Shown here: positions 40,728 to 51,546 of the stretch, piece after piece
Numbering within the stretch: position 1 is the stretch's first letter
How the letters are laid out: each line of letters begins with the position of its first letter
DNA from: Muricea muricata
Lineage: Eukaryota > Cnidaria > Anthozoa > Malacalcyonacea > Plexauridae
Direction of reading: 5' to 3'
Assembly: GCA_963855995.1 (NCBI GenBank)
Contig: OY979730.1
Location: 6,707,341-6,771,340 of the forward strand
Length of the DNA stretch: 64,000 nucleotides
Position numbers and translations under genes: made by a program
The notes under the pieces: model-generated
Told to the model about the DNA's origin: nothing
What the model saw: the letters and a program-made list of their open reading frames with translations, nothing else
Databases searched by the model: none

Positions 40728-42283
40728 TGAGCGCCGAAAACTTGATTCCCGATTTGCTAAGTTCTGCGATTTTGATGATTCTAAGATCGTTTTTTTCAGC
40801 TTACAAGCTAGTTATCGGTTTCTCATTTCAACATGTTATTTCACTCATCTCCATGGTTTTAACACCGAAAACTTGATTCCCGACTTCCTAAGTTCTGCAA
40901 TTTCCATTTAGAAGGTATCTTTTAAGTCCGTGATTGCAGTACATCATAGCGCTCAATTCGTTAACTTTAGCACTGAAAATATCATTTTAAGCTCTAAAAC
41001 GTCGCCGTGAACGATTTAAGACGCGAATCTTTAGTTGGTGATTTGAGCATGTTTTTACGCTCAAATCACTTCTAGAGCACTAAAAACGTGATTTTGCTGA
41101 TTCTAAGATCGTGTCTTTTCAGTTTACAACCTATTTATAGGTTTCTCATTTCAACATGTTATTTCACTCATCTCCTTGGTTTAAGCGCCGAAAACTTGAT
41201 TCATAACTTGCTAAGTTCTGCAATTTTCATTTAAAAGATCTCTTCAAAGTCCGTCATTGCAGTATATCATTACACTCATTTCGTTCACTTTAGCACTGAA
41301 AATATCATTTTAAGCTCTAAAACGTCGCCGTGATAGATTTTAGACGGCAATCTTTAGTTTGTGATTTGAGCATGTTTTTACGCTCAAATTTCTTCTAGAG
41401 CGCTAAAACGCGATTTTGATGATTCTAAGATCGTTTCTTTTCAGTTTATAAGCTAGTTATAGGTTTCTCATTTCAACATGTTATTTCACTCATCTCCATG
41501 GTTTGAGCGCCGAAAACTTGATTCCCGACTTGCTAGGTTCTGCAATTTCCATTTAGAAGGTCTCATTTAGGTCCATGATTGCATGATATCATTGCGCTCA
41601 ACTCGTTCACTTTAGCACAGAAAATATCATTTTAAGCTCTAAAACGTCGCCGTGATTGATTTTAGACGGCCATCTTTAGTTTGTGATTTGAGCATGTTTT
41701 TACGCTCAAATCGCTTCTAGAGCGCTAAAAACGTGATTTTGATGATTCTAAGATCGTTTCTTTTTAGTCTACAAGCTTGTTATAAGTTTCTCAATTCAAC
41801 ATGTTATTTCGCTCATCTCTGCAGTTTGAGCGCCGAAAACTTGATTCCTGATTTGCTAAGTTCTGCGATTTTGATGATTCTAAGATCGTTTCTTTTCAGT
41901 TTACAAGCTAGTTATAGGTTTCTCAATTGAACATGTTATTTCGCTCATCTCTGCGGTTATAGCGCCAAAAACTTTATCCCCGACTTGCTAAGTTCTGCAA
42001 TTTCCATTTAGAAGGTCTCTTTTAGGTGCGTGATAGCATTATATCATTGCGCTCAACTCGTTCACTATAGCACAGAAAATTTATCATTTTAAGCTCTAAA
42101 ACGTCGCCGTGATAGATTTTAGACGGCAATCTTTACTTTGTGATTTGAGCATGTTTTTACGCTCAAATCGCTTCTAGAGCGCTAAAAACGCGATTTTGAT
42201 GATTCTAAGACCGTTTCTTTTCAGTCTACAAGCTTGTTATAAGTTTCTCAATTCAACATGTTATTTCGCTCATCTCTGCAGTT
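40728..42283. repeat. 1,556-bp higher-order repeat, unit 2
   Basis: Second copy; similarity extends to about 42,343. By eye the two copies are practically identical over their full length, which implies a very recent exchange. Confidence 0.87.
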
Positions 42284-43059
42284 TGAGCGCCGAAAACTTG
42301 ATTCCCGATTTGCTAAGTTCTGCGATTTTGATGATTCTAAGATCGCTTCTTTTCTGGTTACAAGCTAGTTATCGGTTTCTCATTTCAACATGTTATTTCA
42401 CTCATCTCCATGGTTTTAGCACCGAAAACTTGATTCCCGACTTGCTAAGTTCTGCAATTTCCATTTAGAAGGTCTCTTTTAAGTCCGTGATTGCAGTACA
42501 TCATAGCGCTCAATTCCTTAACTTTAGCACTGAAAATATAATTTTAAGCTCTAAAACGTCGCCGTGAACGATTTAAGACGCGAATCTTTAGTTGGTGATT
42601 TGAGCATGTTTTTACGCTCAAATCACTTCCAGAGCGCTAAAAACGTGATTTTGCTGATTCTAAGATCGTGTCTTTGCAGTTTTCAAGCTATTTATAGGTT
42701 TCTCATTTCAACATGTTATTTCCCTCATCTCTGCGGTTTGAGCGCCGAAAACTTTATTCCCGACTTGCTAAGTTCTGCAATTTCCATTTAGAAGGTCTCT
42801 TTTAGGTCCGTGATTGCATTATATCATTTCGCTCAACTCGTTTACTTTAGCACAGAAAATATCATTTTAAGCTCTAAAACGTCGCCGTGATTGATTTTAA
42901 ACGGCAACCTTTAGTTTGTGATTTGACCATGTTTTTACGCTCAAATCGCTGCTAGAGCGCTAAAAACGCGATTTTTATGATTCTAAGATCGTTTCTTTTC
43001 AGTTTATAAGCTAGTTATAGGTTTCTCAATTCAACATGTTATTTCACTCATCTCCATTG

Positions 43060-43749
43060 TTTGAGCGCCGAAAACTTGATTCCCGACTTGCTAAGTTCTG
43101 CCATTTCAATTTAGAAGGTCTCTTTTAGGTCCGTGATTGCATTATGTCATTGCGCTCAACTCGTTCACTTTCATTTTAAGCTCTAAAACGTCGCCCTGAT
43201 TGATTTTAGACGGCAATCTTTAGTTTGTGATTTGAGCATGTTTTTACGCTCAAATCGCTTCTAGAGCGCTAAAAACGCGAATTTGATGATTCTTAGATCG
43301 TTTCTTTTCAGTTTACAAGCTAGTTATAGGTTTCTCAATTCAACATGTTATTTCCCTCATCTCTGCGGTTTGAGCGCCGAAAACTTTATTCCCGACTTGC
43401 TAAGTTCTGCAATTTCCATTTAGAAGGTCTCTTTTAGGTCCGTGATTGCATTATATCATTTCGCTCAACTCGTTCACTTTAGCACAGAAAATATCATTTT
43501 AAGCTCTAAAACGTCGCCGTGATTGATTTTAGACCGCCATCTTTAGTTTATGATTTGAGCATGTTTTTACGCTCAACTTGCTTCTGGAGCGCTAAAAACG
43601 CGATTTTGATGATTCTAAGATCGTTTCTTTTCAGTCTACAAGCTTGTTATAAGTTTCTCAATTCAACATGTTATTTCGCTCTTCGCTGCAGTTTGAGCGC
43701 CGAAAACTTTATTCCCGATTTGCTAAGTTCTGCGATTTTGATGATTCTA
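43060..43749. repeat. Satellite flank shared by both LINE copies, copy 1
   Basis: This satellite stretch matches 62,852-63,541 at an offset of 19,792 bp with few differences (for example TTTACAAGC at 43311 against TTTATAAGC at 63103). Shared rare variants include GCTCAACTTGCTTCTGG and CGCTCTTCGCTGCAG. The match runs on without a break into the LINE, so satellite and LINE were copied together. Confidence 0.9.
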
Positions 43750-43765
43750 TCAACAAAGCACTGTA

Positions 43766-46700
43766 ATGACTTCTACGCCATGCAAAGAAGCTAATCTCTT
43801 TTACCAAGACAATAAATTTTTCTGGAAAGGCTGCCTAAAAAGCTTAAAAAAATTTGTTGGTGAAGATTTAAATCTACACGGCAACTGGACGTCTCCTGGC
43901 GGAGAAGTAAAGCTATTTACGTCTGAGGATTACACAATAAAGTGGCAGGGAAGAACCAGGCAAAAACTTGCTGTGACTCGAGACGACGAGAGAGGAAACC
44001 TGACCGAGAAGTTAATAAACTTAGCGTCTTTAACTAAAGGCCAAGATGGTGAGCAAGACGGTGAGACTGATGGTGCAGCACAAATGGCAATAAGCAAAGC
44101 AGTTGAGAAAGATTCATCAGCCGAACGATATAATATGGGGTCGAATTCTGCAGAGCTGATTCGGAAGTCTAATTTGAATCCTGAATACCGTTGTAGCGAG
44201 TTGGAATCGCAAATCAAGCGTATCGACAAAGATGTCAAATTTCTCATGCACCTTTTAGAACAGCAGGATCTTAATGAAGCTACTTCGATATGTAGCGCAG
44301 ATACCTGTCAAGCTGAGAAGAAACGACTAAGGAGTGAGTTAGAAGCAGCTGATACGTTGATTAAAGAACTTCGAGCGAAAGTCAATTGTCTTGAAAACGA
44401 GAAATCTAGTTTGGTTACGGCAATCAAAATATTACAAGAGGACAATTACAATAATGCTCCGGTCACAAATCATAATTTGAAAGATGACGTGGGAAATACA
44501 AGAGTGGGGAAAAACAAAAGCAAAACAAAGTGCGAACGGCGTAAGGCTGCTCAAAAACTGCTAGAAAACAACACGTCAATAAACCCCAGACATGATTTTA
44601 TCGAGGAAAATGGCCCTGCTGAACAAAACCCATTACTTCGAACGGATAACCAAACGCTAAATAATCAACAGCCTAATACCAGCAAGACTAATCCTACTAG
44701 ATCTAACGTTATTATTGCAGGAGACTCTATGGTAAAGCATCTTGATGGCTTTAAGATGTCGAAGACAGACACACGGGTTAAAGTATCAACCTTTCCAGGA
44801 TGCACAACCCTGGATATGGTCGACTATGTTAGACCAATTCCTCGAAAGAATCCGCAAAAATTAATCTTACATGTTGGAACAAATAGTTTAAAGGGTCGTG
44901 AAACATCCATCCGTTGTGCCCAAGAAATAATGAAGTTAGCGGAGTCCATTAAGAGCTCCGTACCAAATACCGAAATAGCTGTATCTGGCCTGATTACGCG
45001 TGCAGATGAAGTAACTTTAACACATAAAGTAAGTGAAGTTAATTCAGAACTGAAGAGACTTTGCATGCAAAAGCAACTGAAATTTATTGATCATGCTAAT
45101 ATTTCTTGCAATGAATTGAATAGAAGCAAAATACATCTTAATAAAGTCGGAACCAAAGTAATGGCACGCAATTTTACTAAATATATTTATGATAAATCTG
45201 ATTGGGATAATGCCAAGTGGGAGTCCATAATTAGTGTAGACGAATTGGCAAGTACTAATGACGAAGAATTAATAGTAGGCGTGAGCGAGTTAAATAAGCC
45301 TGATAAGTATACAATGCCATTTCAACATGGCCTAGTAATGGCTTGTCTAAATATAAATAGTCTTCTTGCGCATATAGACGAATTACGAATAACTATGTAT
45401 AGTACTAAAATAGATATTCTATGTATTAACGAAACTAAGCTTGACTCTACGATAGGAGATCATGAGGTCTGCTTGCCAGGGTTTGAACTTGTTAGGAGAG
45501 ACCGTATTGTGAATGATAGAAATGGTGGAGGCGTTTGCATTTATATTCGGTGTAACCTAAATTTTAAAATACGCGATGATTTAATTTCGGAAATTCTTGA
45601 AAATTTGACGGTGGAAATAAAAAAACCACGATCTAAGTCAATTTTAGTGAGTACTTGGTACAGACCTCCTGATTTTCCTGTTCGTCACTTTTCTGAAATT
45701 GAGCAAATGATTGGGTCAATGGACGCAGAAAATTTGGAATACTTTCTATTGGGTGATTTAAATGTCGACTTTTTGCCGACAGCTGCGTCATCAAACAGAG
45801 GAAAATTGGCCGAAATATTTGACATTTATGGTCTAGAGCAACTGATAAATGAACCCACTCGTATTACCGCCAAATCTAGTACCCTGATTGATCTTTGCAT
45901 TACTAGTGCGCCTACTAATGTCGTAACTTCGGGCGTCATGCATTTATCAATCAGTGATCATTCCTTAGTCTATATGATACGCAAATCTCACTATGTACGA
46001 GACGGCGTAAGACATATAGAGGCTAGGACAATGAAGAATTTTAATAGCGAGAATTTCCTAAGGGAGCTTGAGCAAAAGCACTGGGATAATGTTTATTGTT
46101 TCGAAGATCCGAATAAAATGTGGGAAATTTGGAAATGCATACTAATGGCAACAATTGATGAACATGCGCCATTTAGGTTAAGGCGGGTTAGTAACAGAAA
46201 ATCACCTTGGATTACAAATGACCTAAGACGTCAAATATTTAATAGAGATTATTTAAAAAAGAAAGCTGTTTCAATAAATGATCCTGAAGCTTGGGGTCAA
46301 TATAGGCAAGCACGTAACCAAATCAATAATGCAATTAAAAAAGCTAAGCGCGCTTATTTTACTGAGAACCTTGATTTACATAGAGGTGATATGAAAAAAA
46401 CTTGGAAACTAATTAACGATCTGAGCTCAAGAAGTGCATTCAAACCTAAAAGAATATCTGAAGTTATTGTGAATGAGCAAGTAGTTACCTCACCTGCCGA
46501 TATGGCTGAAGCATTTAATAACTACTTCTCTAATGTTGGCAAAAATCTTGCTGATGAAATTCCCTTGGCTCAGTATGAACCAGGCGTTTATTTAAATCCA
46601 ACTGATACAAGGTTTTCTTTAAAACTACCAACTGTAGATAAAGTTTATAACCTATTGCGCACTATTGACGAAAAGAAATCTGTCGGGCTCGATAAAATAC

Positions 46701-46964
46701 CAAACAAGCTATTAAAAATGGCTGCTAACGTGGTTGCTCCTTCCTTGACTGCTATATTTAGTGCATCTATCTGCACAGGAATATTTCCGCAGGAATGGAA
46801 GGCGAGTAGAGTGTCACCAGTTTATAAAAATGGCTCTAGAAACAACCCGAGTAACTATCGACCCATTTCTGTAATTCCCACCGTCGCAAAAATTTTTGAA
46901 AAAAATTGTCTATGATCAACTGTATGAATATCTCGATTCGTACAATCTTTTAAACGCATCCCAA
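43766..46964 (+). pseudogene. LINE polyprotein, N-terminal part (esterase, endonuclease, start of RT)
   Basis: Open from the ATG at 43766 to a frameshift at the A-run 46899-46905, giving 1,049 residues before a premature stop at 46915; the correct frame continues to the transposon junction. Residues ~10-90 form a conserved-looking N-terminal domain with WTSPGGEVK. Residues ~181-228 look like a coiled coil. Residues ~314-470 resemble an SGNH/GDSL hydrolase: GDS at 319-321, HVGTNS at 369-374 and HLN with His457. An APE-type endonuclease follows: N531, E556 in NET, YRPP at 632, GDLN at 663-666 and SDH at 730-732. The reverse transcriptase begins near 955 (GLDKIP, then YRPIS). CR1-group elements usually place the esterase in a separate ORF1; here it is fused to the endonuclease/RT frame. 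Not functional as it stands. Confidence 0.92.
46899..46905 (+). other. Frameshift in A-run of LINE reverse transcriptase
   Basis: Seven A residues follow G at 46898. In the present frame translation stops at 46915. One A fewer would keep the frame open through the conserved reverse-transcriptase region up to 46967. A sequencing or assembly error in the homopolymer cannot be excluded. Confidence 0.8.
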
Positions 46965-46967
46965 TCT

Positions 46968-47002
46968 CACGCCTGGCATTTTTGCATGCGAAAACGCTAG
47001 TT
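46968..47002 (+). repeat. Left terminal inverted repeat, transposon copy 2
   Basis: Starts CACGCCTGGCATTTTTG directly after the TCT target duplicate. It is identical over 35 bp to the left end of copy 1. Confidence 0.95.
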
Positions 47003-48190
47003 TAAAGTGTAACAATTTTTTTGCCACCGCGCGTCAAAATTCGAGAGCTTGGTAGCGAATTTAATTCTTGAAAAATGCCTTGAATTCATCGAGTTATTCC
47101 TCATGCGCGTTTTCCTGGAGGGTTATCTGATGGTAATAGGGAGATAGATGGTTTTTCGAGGATCAAAATGATATCAATATTGCCATGGTTACACGCAATG
47201 CTTTTCTACTGGAAGGCTTCTTGATCGAGGCATTTCGCGCAATGGCGACTTTTTGTACGGTGTTGTAAAAATGTGACAACTTCGGCTTGTATAGGCTTCT
47301 TCGTTCCGGCTTCTTTTCATTTAATTTTTGTTGCCTATTCAAGTTAAGACATCTATAAATATTTGTATGTTTTTTGTTTTTCGAAAAATGTTAGTAAAAC
47401 ATAGAAAATGGCTTTTACAAAGGCATGAATTTTGGCGAATTTCGAATTGTGAATACAGGCGCAGGAAAAGGTTCGGCACGTTCACGGTTAAACAGAAGGA
47501 TTAAAAAGCAAAAAATACAACTCAGAAGCCTAAGCGATTGCTCCAAAAGGTAGGAAACGTGTAATAGATTTTGTATTTCTTGTGATAACGTTTTTGATTT
47601 TAATATTGTTTTTCCATAAAATTTCAAGTAAACATATCACAATATATTATTCATCAAAGAAGAACTCACATATATTTTTGTGTTGATGAATTTTTTTTCG
47701 CCTGTTAAAGTGCCTAGGTTTGTTTAAGTTCAGAAAATCTGCTTTCTATAAGTAGATTTAATATATATATGCTATATTTTGTGCATATATATATATATAG
47801 TGTTCATATGCCACATTGGGTTTTAGTATAACCACTACACCAAGCTCAATGACATGGCCCAGGTCAATGATCATTAAAAATTTCTGCCAGACTAAAATTA
47901 ATAACTTTCTGAAAGAAAATAAAAATAGATGTAGTTGGTTATGATATGTTTGTGCTATGTTGGTGATTTATAGGGCTATAACATTTTGCACTAATCCACT
48001 TGACAGGCAATTAAAGCTATAAGTACTACATGGCCCAACCCAGAGTAATGAATTTATTATAAATTGATAGATGATTATTAGCAAAGAGAAATTGATGGTT
48101 GATGATTGCCGGGAGAGATTTTGTTAATAGTGAACAATATGGGCTATATATTTATCGAGAGTTATATATTATTAGTGGTACACCTGTTGT
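47003..48190. other. Transposon copy 2, left interior, no gene seen
   Basis: Collinear with 22724-23979 of copy 1, with a TA tract of only about 15 bp at 47785-47799. Open frames on the minus strand are short and differ from those in copy 1 because of indels. No recognisable product. Confidence 0.65.
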
Positions 48191-48280
48191 AGACATCTGC
48201 ATTTGAAAGGACTGTTCAGTACACATCTGCATTTGAAAGGACTGTTTAGTAGACATCTGCATTTGAAAGGACTGTTTAAT
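48191..48280. repeat. 30-bp direct repeat, three copies
   Basis: Three adjacent 30-bp units containing ACATCTGCATTTGAAAGGAC, starting at 48191, 48221 and 48251. Copy 1 of the transposon has just one such unit (about 23980-24009), so this is a local tandem expansion. Confidence 0.95.
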
Positions 48281-50156
48281 AGTCAGCAATTAAAGATGAT
48301 TTTGTATAAAGCTTGACATAGTACAGAATATATTTGAATTCAACTAGGCCTGCACCATTGTATATATTGATATTTTTCTGCTATTTATACAATTTCTTAT
48401 ATCATTGTGCTATGTGAGCCAAATTAGTAATTCAAGAATTATGAGAAAAATTGTGCACAGCAAATTTCTTTTCAAAATATATGATTAAAGTTCTGATTTC
48501 TAATCATCTTGTCTTTGCCAAATTTTAGTGGGTAGAACAAAACACCTGAAACATGATATATTTGATAGGTTGGTGACGTATATGCTATAACATTTATCAT
48601 GTGACCAAACTAACATTCTGCTTGTGTTATTTAGATTGTTTCCACCTGCCTGTATCAGCTGACATGACAAGTCATAAATCATAATTAGGGCAGACATTGT
48701 GTGCTCTTCCCCAAGCAGATGTTTGGTAGATTTTAACTATATTATTACCCACCTATATAAGGTTTATTATACAAGCAAGTTATAAGTTTTCACAGGAAAA
48801 TCAGGGTTTTGCACGTCAAACGATTAATGAACCTATATGTGTCACATTGTATTAGGGTGTAATTAATCAAATTAGTTAAAACTTTTTTGTAGTTTGCCTA
48901 AGCCATTGAGCAACAAATTCCCCCTGGCAAGTAAAATTGGTTTCATAGTGGGTAATACTGAACATGTCCCCACTACTTCATTACACAAAGCTGAATTATA
49001 AATAATAGACTATTACTTTTACTTGTCAAGGGAAGCCTATGTATACTAACTGTTTGAAACATTGAGTCCAAAGCAAACTATGACAATATATGAATTTAAG
49101 ACAATTTATTCAGTATTTAATTTTAAATGTACAAAGCTTGTAACCATTGTGTACATTACAGTAATTAACTATATAAAATAAAAATCAATTTTGCTTTTTA
49201 TCTTTTGCTGGTCTAATTCTTCAAACCAATGATATAGAGTATTATACATGGCTGCGCAGAAATACCAGATGTATTTCGAGTGTTGAACATGATATATCAT
49301 GAGAAATATCATGTTCAATATGAGAAATAAATCTGGTATTTCCAAGCACCCATGTATTTTTCTGTTTATTATATAAACTACAGGTTTTCCACCAATATAA
49401 AATGTACAGAAGCTATGATTGGTGATTGTTTGAAAAGCGATAATTTTCACATGTGAAATCATCATAAATAATCTCACATGTGAGATTATCAGTTTTATCA
49501 GTGCCCGAATTCCTTATAAAGCACTGTACTTTATATAATAAACTATAATAATATATGTACACCCTAACTAACAAAGCATCAGTTGTTGTATGACGAAACT
49601 GTTGAGACTCACACGATGAGAATGTCTTTCATAAAATCTTTCTGCTTTTATATTGTGTATTGCTATGGCCATACTGTTTGATACAAATTCATTCTTGCAC
49701 TAGTTTAGTAGCTAATGTATTACAAGATAGAATATTGTTTTCATATTTCTTGTGATCACTTCCTGACGAGTAAAAACTTGTAAACAAAGTATCCAATTGT
49801 GTACTGTGACACGACAAGAAGATTTTGGCAAAATTTGCCAGCATTCAGCCATTCACTGCAATTGTGACTGTCCACTACTCCACTCTCTCCAATATTTAAT
49901 CGAAGAAGCCTTTACAGAAAAGGAAACGTGGCATAGACAATTGTCCTGCTGTAGCATTTGTACAATACTTTCTTAAAAACTTAAATCCCTTCATCTTCCT
50001 TGCCATAGTATTGTGCTTCTCTTGTCTTATTGTAATTTGCGATTTCGTGCAAATAAAATTTGTTCGCCATTTTGAATCAATAAGGAAGAATACTTGGTGT
50101 AAGCTGAAGTTATTGGATATTTTTTGCGGAATAACCGCTGGATTTGCGTACAGGCG
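48281..50156. other. Transposon copy 2, right interior with hairpins, no gene seen
   Basis: Contains the counterpart of the imperfect palindrome (48,892-49,080), the foldback structure at 49244-49357 and one palindrome with CTCACATGTGAG near 49473. The second CATGTGAG copy found in transposon copy 1 is absent. A minus-strand open frame at 49896-50228 partly matches that of copy 1 but its middle is frame-shifted relative to it. No gene is supported. Confidence 0.7.
49244..49357. repeat. Foldback hairpin in transposon copy 2
   Basis: Arms starting ATACATGGCTGC and ending AAGCACCCATGTAT pair over about 34 bp with several mismatches. Inside the loop TTGAACATGATAT and ATATCATGTTCAA form a second, perfect 13-bp inverted repeat that copy 1 lacks. 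Confidence 0.82.
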
Positions 50157-50191
50157 AACTAGCGATTTCGCATTCAAAAATGCCAGGCGTG
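50157..50191 (-). repeat. Right terminal inverted repeat, transposon copy 2
   Basis: Ends AAAAATGCCAGGCGTG, followed by the second TCT target copy at 50192-50194. It is complementary to the left end with two mismatches. Confidence 0.95.
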
Positions 50192-51382
50192 TCTGGCTTT
50201 CGATCGTTACACAGTACCTTGACAGCATTATTAGAAGCCACTAATAGCTGGTCGGTTAACATAGACAATGGTCTAGTTAATGGTGTTGTCTTTATTGACT
50301 TAAAGAAGGCATTCGATACGATAGATCACAAAATTTTGTTACAAAAGTTAGAAAACTATGGGGTGGACCCAAATGGTCTGAAATGGTTTAAATCATACCT
50401 CACTGATACAACCCAGAAGTGCCGAGTTAATGGCCATCTGTCGAATTCAAAACCAGTGACTTGCGGGGTTTCACAAGGGAGCATTTTGGGTCCGCTACTG
50501 TTCCTGATATATATTAATGACCTTCCAAATTGCCTTAATTATGCAATGCCAAGAATGTTTGCAGACGATACAAACGTTAGTTATGCGGCTGACTCATTGA
50601 ATGAGCTCCAAAATGTCTTAAACTCTGAATTGAAAAGCCTTCATAACTGGCTGATTACAAATAGGCTAAGCCTAAATATTGCTAAAACAGAGTTTATGAC
50701 AATTGGATCTAGGCAAAAGTTAAGAACTATTGATGATGTAATCACTATTAAAATTAATGAATGTGAGATAAATAGGGTCGATTCAGTTAAATCCCTCGGG
50801 GTATATATTGATAACCACCTTACTTGGACAAAACATATTGATAAAATTTCAAAGAAAATTGCTTCGGCGATTGGTGCTTTAAAGCGAATTAGACCGTATA
50901 TAACGACAAATACAGCTGTCCAAGTTTACCAAGCTTTGATTCAACCCCATTTTGATTATTGCTGCTCGGTCTGGGATGGCCTTGGCGAAACACTTAGTTG
51001 TAAGATACAAAAACTGCAGAACCGAGCGGCAAGGGTCATTATGAGGGCCAATTATGACGCCAGTGCGGGTATTCTTCTTGATGCCTTGCATTGGGACAAT
51101 CTCTCCTTGCGTCGTGAAAAGCTCAAAGCTGGCCTGGTGTTTAAGACGTTAAAAGGAAATGTGCCCCTATACCTCCAAAATATGTTCTCTGTTCGTGGTA
51201 TTGGTTACAATATAAGAAATTCCGAAATGCGGTTAAATTTGCCCATGCCACGAACAAATTATTTAAAACGAAGCTTTTCCTATAGTGGGGCATTACTTTG
51301 GAATAGTCTACCCCAAGATATAAGAAAGCTACAATCATTTGCTCAATTTAGAAAAGCAATAGCGGAATATTACAGTAACTAA
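50192..51382 (+). pseudogene. LINE polyprotein, C-terminal part (RT core and C-terminal region)
   Basis: Continues the LINE frame after the transposon. It opens with SGFRSLHST, a hallmark just before the reverse-transcriptase core of LINEs in this group. Counting from an ATG at 50144 within the transposon: motif A VFIDLKKAFD has aspartates at about residues 52 and 58, GVSQGSILGPLLF at ~108, and the catalytic FADD box has Asp141 and Asp142. The C-terminal region contains LGVYIDNHLTW and LWNSLP, typical of CR1/L2-type elements, and the frame stops at 51382. The core motifs are intact, but the piece is separated from its 5' part. In the present arrangement the transposon end supplies an in-frame ATG, giving a 412-residue chimeric frame; I have no evidence that it is expressed. 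Confidence 0.92.
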
Positions 51383-51546
51383 TAATTTACTCCCACACGG
51401 CAATCTTGGAAACCATTTCATGGTATTCATATTTATATATATATATATATTCTCATTCTTCTTTAATATATAGTTTAACTTACCATTTGTAAACTGAAGA
51501 TTTTTACCGTGTTTAAATAAAATTGTATTGTATTGTATTGTATTGT
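51383..51546 (+). other. LINE 3' untranslated region and ATTGT tail
   Basis: After the stop codon come ~160 bp with a short TA tract (51433-51450), an AATAAA at 51516-51521 and five perfect ATTGT pentamers (51522-51546). A short tandem repeat in place of a poly(A) tail is usual for CR1/L2-type LINEs. Satellite sequence (GTACATCATAGCGC) starts at 51545-51547, overlapping the last repeat by three bases. Confidence 0.88.
51516..51521 (+). terminator. Polyadenylation-like signal of LINE
   Basis: AATAAA immediately upstream of the ATTGT repeats at the LINE 3' end. Its function is assumed from position only. Confidence 0.5.

Larger units (their letters stand above)
25952..43749. repeat. Satellite array, block 2
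   Basis: Resumes the same monomer that the transposon interrupted. From here to about 36.4 kb the array uses only 323- and 309-bp monomers, arranged in 632-, 2854- and 2217-bp higher-order units. From 36,429 onward double-module 455-bp monomers return, paired with 322-bp ones in units of about 777 bp. It ends in the middle of a monomer, after GATGATTCTA, where the LINE begins. No host gene is seen. Confidence 0.97.
46968..50191. mobile_element. Non-autonomous DNA transposon, copy 2, inside the LINE
   Basis: 3,224 bp, same family as 22689-25951, with the same 35-bp inverted repeats. It lies in the LINE reverse transcriptase, duplicating TCT (46965-46967 and 50192-50194); removal of the insert and one TCT rejoins the reading frame. 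It differs from copy 1 by a short instead of long TA tract, by a triplicated 30-bp segment, and by many scattered substitutions and small indels, so the two are separate insertions of an older family. No transposase is seen. It must post-date the LINE insertion. Confidence 0.95.
43750..51546 (+). mobile_element. CR1/L2-like LINE, interrupted by a DNA transposon
   Basis: A non-LTR retrotransposon of about 4.57 kb once the 3,224-bp insertion at 46968-50191 (plus one TCT duplicate) is discounted. The first codon lies only 16 bp inside the left junction, so the 5' untranslated region is very short or the copy is 5'-truncated. The order is coiled coil, SGNH-esterase-like region, APE-type endonuclease, reverse transcriptase, C-terminal region, short 3' untranslated region with AATAAA, then five ATTGT repeats as the tail. 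It is inactive: there is a one-base expansion in an A-run at 46899-46905 and the transposon splits the polymerase. The flanking satellite is not contiguous across the element: about 156 bp of the expected monomer is missing and no target duplication is visible. Confidence 0.93.
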
